From Australimonas brisbanensis (GTDB taxonomy: Bacteria; Chloroflexota; Dehalococcoidia; Lucifugimonadales; Australimonadaceae): a DNA stretch of 64,000 nt. A program made the translations under genes and the position numbers. Numbering within the stretch: position 1 is the stretch's first letter; each line of letters opens with the position of its first letter. The stretch lies in the NCBI GenBank assembly GCA_038147155.1, contig JAYQTA010000006.1:89764-153763 (forward strand), read 5' to 3'. The notes beneath the pieces were generated by a model. That model made no database searches. It was not told the DNA's origin and worked only from the letters and a program-made list of their open reading frames with translations. Shown here piece after piece: positions 58,337 through 64,000 of the stretch.

Positions 58337-59512
58337 GTGACGACGAACTACGACCAGTCCAAGGTGGGGGTGTTCGAGCGCATCGACACCTACGAGCAGT
58401 GGCAGAAGGACGAGGGCGTCATCATCCACGGCGGCCTCTACATCAAGGACCTCTACTCCCTGGAGCTAAGCGACTGGCCCCGCAAGGGCGTCAAGGGCGC
58501 GGTGGTCTACCTGGACGGCGATGAGGACACCGACGAGCACGTCGTCGAGATCGGCCCCGCGGGCAAGACCAACCCCGAGCGCCACATGTTCAACGAGGTG
58601 GTCTACGTGCTCTCCGGCCGGGGCGCGACCTCGGTCTGGTACGACGAGGGCAAGAAGGAGACCTTCGAGTGGAAGGAGGGGGCCTACTTCTCCATCCCCA
58701 TGAACTCCTGGTGCCAGCACTTCAACGGCTCCGGCTCCGAGCCCACCCGCATGGTCTCGGTGACCACGCTGCCGGGGATGCTGCGCAAGTTCCTCACGCC
58801 GGACTTCATCTGGAACAACCCCTATGTGTTCCCCGACCGGCTCACCAACACCGAGGGCTGGGGCTCTGGGGGCGGCACCATGTACAAGGGGCGCATCTGG
58901 GAGACCAACTTCCTGCCCGATGCGGCCAACATGCCCATGCCCGACTGGGGGGAGCGCGGTGCGGGCGGCACCAACATCATGCTCTCCCTGGCCGACAACA
59001 CCGTGGCCTCTCACATCTCCGAGTTCCCGGTGGGCACCTACAAGAAGGCGCACCGGCACGGGCCGGGCGCGCACCTGCTCATCACCGGCGGAGAGGGCTT
59101 CGCGCTGATCTGGAAGAATGAGGACATGTCAGACCTGGTCAAGGCCGACTGGCAGCGCGGCTCTCTCTACCTCCCCACGGCGGACTCGGACAACGAGTAC
59201 TTCCACCAGCACTTCAACGTGGGCACCACGCCGGCGCGCTACATCAACATGAGCCCCGCCAACTCCCGCAAGTACGCGGTCAAGCGCGGCTCCAACGATG
59301 TGTCCAAGCAGGGCGAGATCCGCGCCATGGTCTCCATCAAGGAGGGCGGGATCCAGCTCGAGTACGAGGACGAGGCAAAGCGCGTCCACGAGATCTTCGA
59401 GGCGGAACTGGCCAAGCACGGCCAGGAGTGCCGCATGAAGAACCTGATCCCCTGGTGCACCGGGGTGGCGGGCCCGCAGAACAAGAAGGGGCAGCTGAAG
59501 GCCTACGACTAG
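58337..59512 (+). CDS. Bicupin protein, paralogue of the one at 13300
   Basis: A 391-residue double cupin. First barrel: NPERHMFNEVVYVLSGRGAT. Second barrel: AHRHGPGAHLLITGGEGFAL. The segments CRMKNLIPWCTGVAGP and LIPWCTG at the end are shared with the 13300 protein. Start GTG 58337 behind GGAGGGGAGCA. As third gene after a Rieske oxygenase and an amidohydrolase, an extradiol-type ring-cleavage function (gentisate-dioxygenase-like) would complete a catabolic route, but the metal ligands and substrate need experiment. Confidence 0.86.
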   Translation: MTTNYDQSKVGVFERIDTYEQWQKDEGVIIHGGLYIKDLYSLELSDWPRKGVKGAVVYLDGDEDTDEHVVEIGPAGKTNPERHMFNEVVYVLSGRGATSVWYDEGKKETFEWKEGAYFSIPMNSWCQHFNGSGSEPTRMVSVTTLPGMLRKFLTPDFIWNNPYVFPDRLTNTEGWGSGGGTMYKGRIWETNFLPDAANMPMPDWGERGAGGTNIMLSLADNTVASHISEFPVGTYKKAHRHGPGAHLLITGGEGFALIWKNEDMSDLVKADWQRGSLYLPTADSDNEYFHQHFNVGTTPARYINMSPANSRKYAVKRGSNDVSKQGEIRAMVSIKEGGIQLEYEDEAKRVHEIFEAELAKHGQECRMKNLIPWCTGVAGPQNKKGQLKAYD

Positions 59513-59533
59513 GCCCCGGCATCCATGCCAGAC

Positions 59534-59575
59534 ACGGCAGAGGGCTCGGCCGCTGACGGCCGGGCCCTCTGCCGT
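59534..59575 (+). terminator. Very strong hairpin terminator after the bicupin gene
   Basis: A 19-bp stem (ACGGCAGAGGGCTCGGCCG with one wobble pair) around the loop CTGA, 22 bp after the stop, closing the Rieske-amidohydrolase-bicupin unit. Confidence 0.88.
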
Positions 59576-59591
59576 CCTTGGGCGCGCCCCG

Positions 59592-59604
59592 TATACTGTG
59601 CGCA
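59592..59604 (+). promoter_or_regulatory. -10 box giving a leaderless argF mRNA
   Basis: TATACT at 59592-59597 places +1 on the A of ATG 59604. No Shine-Dalgarno is present. The -35 region is weak. Confidence 0.55.
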
Positions 59605-60515
59605 TGCCCACCGATTTCATCACCATCGACGACGTCACCAACGATGAGCTGGCCGCCCTGGTGGAGGCCGCCGATGCCTCCTCGCGCGGCAAGAGCCTGG
59701 GCTCCCCGCTGGGCGGGCGCTCCGTGGCGCTGCTGTTCGAGAAGCCCTCGCTGCGCACCAAGGTGAGCTTCGACATCGCCGTCCATGAATTGGGGGGCCA
59801 TCCGCTGTACCTGGGCGCCAACGAGGTGGGCCTGGACACCCGCGAGCCGGTGGAGGACGTGGCCCACGTGCTGGAGCAGTGGGTGGCGGCCATCGTGGCA
59901 CGGGTGTTCGCCCAGTCCACGCTGACCCGCTTCGCCGCCACCGCCGGGGTGCCGGTGGTGAACGCCCTTTCCGACCACGAACACCCCTGCCAGGCGGTGG
60001 CCGACGTGCTCACCGCGACCCAGCGCCTGGGCCCCCTGGCGGGGCGCACCGTGGCCTATGTGGGTGATGCCAACAACTGCGCGCGCTCCCTGGGCCTGGC
60101 CGCGGTGGCGCTGGGCGCCCGGTTCACCATCGCCGCACCCGAGGGGTACGGGTTCGATGCCGCATCCCTGGCGCAGATCGACGCCCGCATGCCCGGCCAC
60201 CGCACCCTGCAGACCCAGGACCCCGCCGAGGCGGTGCGCGATGCCAGCGTGGTCTACACCGACGTGTGGACCTCCATGGGGCAGGAGGCCGAGTCTGCGG
60301 TGCGCCTCAAGGCCTTCCAGGGCTTTCAGGTGAACCCCGCGCTGCTGGCCCACGCCCGGCCCGAGGTGATCCTGCTCCACCCCATGCCCGCTCACTACGG
60401 CGAGGAGGTGCCCGCAGGCATGCTGGACCACCCCGCCTCCGCCGCCTACCAACAGGCTGGCAACCGGCTGCACGCGCAGAAGGCCGTGCTCGCCCTGCTG
60501 GCCAGGGCAGGCTAG
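59604..60515 (+). CDS. argF: Ornithine carbamoyltransferase (variant HPMP motif)
   Basis: A 303-residue transferase making citrulline from ornithine and carbamoyl phosphate. The phosphate loop is FEKPSLRTKVSF, the carbamoyl-contacting motif is DHEHPCQAVADV, and the ornithine loop is VYTDVWTSMGQEAE. The usual HCLP is replaced by HPMP (His259-Met261-Pro262) in HPMPAHYGEEV, losing the Cys that contacts ornithine and the zinc-sensitive site. The SMG loop still points to ornithine rather than aspartate. I start at ATG 59604, just after a -10 box. der follows 2 bp downstream. Confidence 0.88.
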   Translation: MPTDFITIDDVTNDELAALVEAADASSRGKSLGSPLGGRSVALLFEKPSLRTKVSFDIAVHELGGHPLYLGANEVGLDTREPVEDVAHVLEQWVAAIVARVFAQSTLTRFAATAGVPVVNALSDHEHPCQAVADVLTATQRLGPLAGRTVAYVGDANNCARSLGLAAVALGARFTIAAPEGYGFDAASLAQIDARMPGHRTLQTQDPAEAVRDASVVYTDVWTSMGQEAESAVRLKAFQGFQVNPALLAHARPEVILLHPMPAHYGEEVPAGMLDHPASAAYQQAGNRLHAQKAVLALLARAG

Positions 60516-60517
60516 CC

Positions 60518-61987
60518 ATGACCACCTCCGGCGGGCCCGGCACGCGCCCGCTCATCGCCATCGTGGGCCGCCCCAACGTGGGCAAGTCCAGCCTGTTCAA
60601 CGCCTTCATCGGCAAGCGCGCGGCCATCGTCTCGGAGATCGCCGGGACCACGCGTGACCGGCTGGCGCTGCCCCTCACCCACCTGAACCGCGATGTGCTG
60701 CTGGTGGACACGGGGGGCTTGGTGGAGGAGCCGGAGAGCGCCATGGACGCGCACATCGCCGCACAGGTCTCGGCCGCCGTGAGCGGGGCCGACGCCGTGG
60801 TGCTGGTGGTGGACGCACGCACCGGCATCACCCCTGCGGACGCGCACGTGGCCGCGCTGCTGCGCCGTCAGGTCAAGCCCGTGGTGGTAGCCGTGAACAA
60901 GGTGGACAACTTCAAGCAGGAGGCCCTGGCCCTGGAGGCCTACGAACTGGGCCTGGGCGACCCGGTGCCCGTGAGCGCGCAGCACCGCACGGGCCTGGAC
61001 GATGTGCTGGACGCGGCGGTGGCGCTGCTGCCCCCGCCGCCGGAGGAGCCCCTCGAGGAGGAGGCCGCGCGCGTGCACATCGCGCTGGTGGGCCGCCCCA
61101 ACGTGGGCAAGTCCGCCACCCTCAACGCCATCCTGGGCCACGAACGCTCCATCGTCTCAGACGTGGCGGGCACGACGCGCGATGCCCTCGACACGCCCTT
61201 CACCTACCAGGACACCCCCGCGGTGCTCATCGATACGGCGGGCATGCGCCGGCGCGGCGCCGTGGTGCCGGGCATCGAGCGCTACTCGGTGCTGCGGGCG
61301 ATGCGCGCCCTCTACCGGGCCGACGTGGTGGTGGTGCTGCTGGACGCGCGCGAGCCGGCCACCGACCAGGACCTGCACATCGCGGGCCAGGCCATGGAGG
61401 CCTTCAAGGGCGTGGTGGTGGCGGTGAACAAGTGGGACCTGGCCACCGCCGAGCAGCGCGAGCACCCCGCGGCATTCCGCAAGATGGTGCTGGACCGGTT
61501 GCGGTTCATGGCCCACGTGCCGGTGGTGTTCATGTCGGCGCTGGAGCGCGAGGGGATCGACAACCTGCTGGAGACGATCTTCACCGTGCACGAACGGCGC
61601 AGCATGTGGGTGCCGCCGGAACACCTCTCCCGCGTGGTGATGACGGCCATCGGCCGCCACACGCCTCCCTCCACCAACGGCGGTGCGCTCAAGCTCTACC
61701 GGGTGAAGCAGGAGGGCGTGTCGCCGCCCACCTTCGTCTTCTACTGCAACAACCCCACGCGGGTGCACTTCTCCTACGAGCGGTTCCTGGAGAACACGAT
61801 ACGGGAGACCTTCGGCTTCGAGGGAACCCACCTGAAGCTGGAGTTCCGGGGCAAGGGGAAGGTGCATGTGATCGGCGGTCACCGCGCCAAGGGCGTGCCG
61901 CGCTCCTCGCGGGCGGCTGCGCGCGCCGCCGAGCGTCCCACCCGCCACCGCAAGCCGGGGCCCCCCGGCCAGCGACGGGAGGGCTGA
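60518..61987 (+). CDS. der: Ribosome-associated GTPase Der (EngA)
   Basis: A 489-residue protein with two consecutive GTPase domains and a KH-like C-terminal domain, needed for 50S subunit assembly. Domain 1: AIVGRPNVGKSSLFNAFIGK, LLVDTGGLVEEP, VVAVNKVDN. Domain 2: ALVGRPNVGKSATLNAILGH, VLIDTAGMRRRG, VVAVNKWDLA. The KH-like part starts near TPPSTNGGALKLYRVKQEGV and includes HLKLEFRGKGK; a basic tail ends the protein. It lies between argF and plsY, a common der-plsY pairing. Confidence 0.95.
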   Translation: MTTSGGPGTRPLIAIVGRPNVGKSSLFNAFIGKRAAIVSEIAGTTRDRLALPLTHLNRDVLLVDTGGLVEEPESAMDAHIAAQVSAAVSGADAVVLVVDARTGITPADAHVAALLRRQVKPVVVAVNKVDNFKQEALALEAYELGLGDPVPVSAQHRTGLDDVLDAAVALLPPPPEEPLEEEAARVHIALVGRPNVGKSATLNAILGHERSIVSDVAGTTRDALDTPFTYQDTPAVLIDTAGMRRRGAVVPGIERYSVLRAMRALYRADVVVVLLDAREPATDQDLHIAGQAMEAFKGVVVAVNKWDLATAEQREHPAAFRKMVLDRLRFMAHVPVVFMSALEREGIDNLLETIFTVHERRSMWVPPEHLSRVVMTAIGRHTPPSTNGGALKLYRVKQEGVSPPTFVFYCNNPTRVHFSYERFLENTIRETFGFEGTHLKLEFRGKGKVHVIGGHRAKGVPRSSRAAARAAERPTRHRKPGPPGQRREG

Positions 61988-61988
61988 G

Positions 61989-62594
61989 ATGGGGTGGGGC
62001 ATCGTTCTCTGCGGCTATCTCCTGGGCACGGTGCAGACCGGCGTCCTGCTGGTGCGTCTCACCCGCGGGGCCGACGTGCGTGCCGTGGGCAGCGGACGCA
62101 CCGGCACCACCAACGTGCTGCGCGCGGCGGGCAAGGGCGTGGCCCTGACGGTGCTGGCGCTGGACGCCCTCAAGGGCCTGGCGCCGGTGCTGGCGGCCCG
62201 CGCGCTCACCGAGGAGCCGTGGGTGCCACCCGCCGCAGGGCTGGCGGCGGTGGCCGGGCACGTGCTGCCTGCCTTCTCTCGCCTGCGTGGCGGACGCGGG
62301 GTGGCCACGGGGATCGGCGCAGCCGCCGGGCTCACCCCCCTGGCGCTGGCCGCCGGGCTGGGGGTGTTCATCCCCATGGTCGCCCTCACCCGCTTCGTCT
62401 CGCTGGGCTCCATGCTGGCGGCCATGTCCGTGGCGGTGCTGTTCACCGCGCTGGTCGCCCTGGGGTGGGAGCACCCCGCCAGCATGGTGTTCGGCGTGGG
62501 CGCGCCCGCCCTGGTGGTGGCGGCGCACCACGACAACATCGCCCGGCTGGTGCGCGGGACCGAGCGCAGGCTGGGCAGCCGTCCTCGCGCCTAG
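61989..62594 (+). CDS. plsY: Acyl-phosphate:glycerol-3-phosphate acyltransferase PlsY
   Basis: A 201-residue membrane enzyme, about five helices, starting phospholipid synthesis. Motif 1 is VGSGRTGTTNVLRAAGKG, motif 2 is VAGHVLPAFSRLRGGRGVAT and motif 3 is HHDNIARLVRGTERRLG. Motif 1 normally reads GSGNxGATN, here GSGRTGTTN, a mild variant. The ATG is one base past the der stop codon, so translation is coupled. Confidence 0.92.
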   Translation: MGWGIVLCGYLLGTVQTGVLLVRLTRGADVRAVGSGRTGTTNVLRAAGKGVALTVLALDALKGLAPVLAARALTEEPWVPPAAGLAAVAGHVLPAFSRLRGGRGVATGIGAAAGLTPLALAAGLGVFIPMVALTRFVSLGSMLAAMSVAVLFTALVALGWEHPASMVFGVGAPALVVAAHHDNIARLVRGTERRLGSRPRA

Positions 62595-62612
62595 CGCACG
62601 TTCGCGGCGGGC

Positions 62613-62641
62613 TTTACCGGTGAGGGGGCCTGTGGTATCAT
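62613..62641 (+). promoter_or_regulatory. Promoter of the infC operon
   Basis: TTTACC (62613-62618), a 17-bp spacer and TATCAT (62636-62641) lie 59 bp before the predicted infC start. The run TTTTC follows the -10. Confidence 0.6.
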
Positions 62642-62699
62642 TTTCGGTGCTTGGTGCCGCTCGCCGGCACTGAATTTACGTGTCGAAGAAAAGGGCAAC

Positions 62700-63287
62700 A
62701 TAGCTAGAGAATACCGCGTCAACGACCGGATCCGGATCCCCGAGGTTCGGGTCATCGATGAGAGGGGCGAGACCCTGGGCGTCATGCCAACCTCGCAAGC
62801 CCTCTCTCTCGCGCGTGAGCGTGACCTCGACCTGGTCGAGGTGGCGCCCAACGCCGCTCCCCCGGTGTGCAGGCTGCTGGACTACGGCAAGTTCCGCTAC
62901 CTGCAGTCCACCAAAGAGCGGGAGATGCGCAAGACCCAGAAGGGGAACATGCTGCGGGAAGTGCGGTTCCGTCCGCGCATCGGTCGGCACGACATCGAGG
63001 CCAAGGAGCGCCTGATTCACAAGTTGCTGGAAGAGGGCAACAAGGTGAAGGTGTCAGTGATGTTCCGGGGCCGGGAGATCGACCACCCCGAGTTGGCCGT
63101 GAACCTGCTCAAGCAGGTGCACGACGTGCTGAAGGAGACGGCGAAGTTGGAGCAGACCCCCAACCTGGAGGGTCGCTTCATGAGCATCGTCCTCGCCCCC
63201 GCCAAGGCGGTGGCGGCGCGGCCGGTGCAGGACGATGATTCGGACGACGACCTGATGGACGGGATGGAGGAGGACGACGGTGCCTAA
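62700..63287 (+). CDS. infC: Translation initiation factor IF-3, predicted AUA start
   Basis: A 195-residue factor that proofreads initiator selection and prevents subunit joining. The N-domain starts AREYRVNDRIRIPEVRVIDE, followed by the linker (RYLQSTKEREMRKTQKGN) and C-domain (REVRFRPRIGRHDIEAKERL). No ATG, GTG or TTG fits before codon 29. An ATA at 62700 stands 4 nt after AAAAGGG and exactly where IF-3 N-termini begin. IF-3 genes typically use rare start codons (AUU, AUC, AUA) as autoregulation. An acidic C-terminal tail (DDDSDDDLMDGMEEDDGA) is longer than usual. Confidence 0.93.
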   Translation: MAREYRVNDRIRIPEVRVIDERGETLGVMPTSQALSLARERDLDLVEVAPNAAPPVCRLLDYGKFRYLQSTKEREMRKTQKGNMLREVRFRPRIGRHDIEAKERLIHKLLEEGNKVKVSVMFRGREIDHPELAVNLLKQVHDVLKETAKLEQTPNLEGRFMSIVLAPAKAVAARPVQDDDSDDDLMDGMEEDDGA

Positions 63288-63483
63288 GATGAAGACCCAC
63301 AAGGGGGCCAAGGCCCGCTACGGCGTGACGGGCACCGGCAAGCTGGTCCGCATGAAGCGCGGCTCCAGCCATCTGCGGCTGAAGAAGTCTCGCGCGGTGC
63401 GCGGCTCCTACGACGCCAAGCAGCCGGTGGACGACACGCAGCGCCGCCGGGTGCTCACTCTGATCCCGGCGTTCAACAAGTAA
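63280..63483 (+). CDS. rpmI: 50S ribosomal protein L35
   Basis: A 67-residue basic protein, MPKMKTHKGAKARYGVTGTG then the conserved LRLKKSRAVRGSYDAKQPVD. The GTG start at 63280 lies within the end of infC (8-bp overlap), indicating translational coupling. Confidence 0.97.
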   Translation: MPKMKTHKGAKARYGVTGTGKLVRMKRGSSHLRLKKSRAVRGSYDAKQPVDDTQRRRVLTLIPAFNK

Positions 63484-63494
63484 GCATCACTTCC

Positions 63495-63516
63495 CCGCCG
63501 CCTCAGCGTGCGGCGG
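63495..63516 (+). promoter_or_regulatory. Hairpin between rpmI and rplT
   Basis: CCGCCGC / GCGGCGG (7 bp, 8-nt loop) lies in the 52-bp spacer just before the rplT ribosome site GGAGGCCAG. It may be an RNA structure controlling rplT, for instance by L20 autoregulation, but it could also be incidental in GC-rich DNA. Confidence 0.35.
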
Positions 63517-63535
63517 ACGACAACGGAGGCCAGAG

Positions 63536-63898
63536 ATGGCACGGGTCAAGCGCGGGGTCGCCGGCCACCGGCGGCACAAGAAGGTCCTCTCCCTCACCAA
63601 GGGGCACCGCGGTTCAAAGCACCTGCTCTACCGGCGTGCGCATGAGTCCATGCTCCACGCCCTCTCCTACTCCTACCGGCACCGGCGGGAGCTCAAGGGC
63701 GACATGCGCCGCCTGTGGATCGTGCGCATCGGTGCGGCGGCCCAGGAGAACGGGCTCTCTTACTCGCGGTTCATCGACGGCCTGCACAAGGCCAACATCG
63801 CCCTGGACCGCAAGGTGCTGGCCGACATCGCCAGCGCCGACCCCGCCGCCTTCGCCCAGCTGGCCGAGGCAGCCAAGGCGGGCCTGGCCGCGGCCTAG
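63536..63898 (+). CDS. rplT: 50S ribosomal protein L20
   Basis: A 120-residue assembly-initiating 23S rRNA-binding protein: MARVKRGVAGHRRHKKVLSL, HRGSKHLLYRRAHESML, YSYRHRRELKGDMRRLWIVR, and SYSRFIDGLHKANIALDRKV. ATG 63536 follows GGAGGCCAGAG. It ends the infC-rpmI-rplT operon. Confidence 0.97.
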   Translation: MARVKRGVAGHRRHKKVLSLTKGHRGSKHLLYRRAHESMLHALSYSYRHRRELKGDMRRLWIVRIGAAAQENGLSYSRFIDGLHKANIALDRKVLADIASADPAAFAQLAEAAKAGLAAA

Positions 63899-63919
63899 GC
63901 CCCTACCCCAACTGGAACA

Positions 63920-64000
63920 AGAGGGGGGGGGGCCCCCCCCGCGCGCCCCCCCCGAGGGGGACCCACCCCCGCCCCCCCCCCCCCCCCCCCCAGCCCCGAC
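63920..64000. other. Low-complexity poly-G/poly-C end, probable sequencing or assembly artefact
   Basis: Long homopolymers of G then C with almost no A or T begin about 20 bp after rplT. Nothing biological is needed to explain this; polymerase or basecalling slippage at a contig end is the simplest reading. Confidence 0.75.

Noticed and set aside
63920..64000. G-quadruplex or other functional G/C structure
   Set aside because: Homopolymers longer than anything else in the window at its very end; artefact is the simpler reading.

Overview
The window is 64 kb of very GC-rich bacterial DNA, packed with genes on both strands. The gene content suggests a heterotrophic, catabolically versatile bacterium, and I would guess a Chloroflexota lineage near Dehalococcoidia/SAR202. 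That guess rests on the mix of amidohydrolases, Rieske oxygenases, CaiB/BaiF CoA transferases, a luciferase-like F420/FMN oxidoreductase, MmgE/PrpD, CitE-like lyases and five MFS transporters beside ordinary housekeeping genes. It is inference, because no rRNA is present. No transposase, integrase, phage gene or CRISPR array was seen.

Layout. 0-12 kb: partial aroE, a LysR regulator, an amidohydrolase, a secreted protein with a recent internal duplication, a broken methyltransferase, an OsmC-family gene with an in-frame UGA at the catalytic Cys position, an acyl-CoA dehydrogenase, a ThDP enzyme, a broken cupin/winged-helix junction, a LuxR-type regulator, a luciferase-like oxidoreductase and a Gfo/Idh/MocA oxidoreductase. 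12-22 kb: MFS transporter, bicupin protein, an ABC exporter (ATPase plus two permeases), a seven-iron ferredoxin, and a tightly coupled four-gene catabolic operon (CoA transferase, CitE-like lyase, an unrecognised 212-residue protein, MmgE/PrpD). 22-25.4 kb: two adjacent genes, a multi-domain rhodanese and a Rieske oxygenase, each broken by many frameshifts. 25-30 kb: class II aldolase, two MFS transporters, an alpha/beta hydrolase and a small unknown protein.

30-42 kb is largely housekeeping: pheS without an adjacent pheT, hsp20 with an HspR-like operator, rdgB-moaA-rnhA-moaC, a PcrA/UvrD helicase whose C-terminal tail is out of frame, glycosyltransferases, a geranylgeranyl-reductase-like flavoprotein, a sugar nucleotidyltransferase and tRNA-Pro(CGG). 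42-54.5 kb: a PstS-like lipoprotein, then a probable iron-uptake region. The iron genes are a binding protein next to a FEA1-like lipoprotein, and a permease and ATPase next to a divergent DtxR-family regulator. They are interleaved with envelope/glycolipid genes. 54-59.5 kb: MFS transporter and a Rieske oxygenase - amidohydrolase - bicupin cassette. 59.5-64 kb: argF, der, plsY and the infC-rpmI-rplT translation operon, ending in a low-complexity G/C stretch that looks artefactual.

The most interesting observation is the OsmC-like gene at 4843-5388. Its reading frame is interrupted only by a UGA exactly at the peroxidatic Cys. The UGA is followed at SECIS distance by a perfect hairpin with a GGU-containing loop, so the gene probably encodes a selenoprotein. 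A second pattern is a set of genes with a -10 box placed so that transcription starts within 0-2 nt of the start codon and with no Shine-Dalgarno sequence (26331, 31582, 35048, 39235, 41339, 59604), which indicates leaderless mRNAs.
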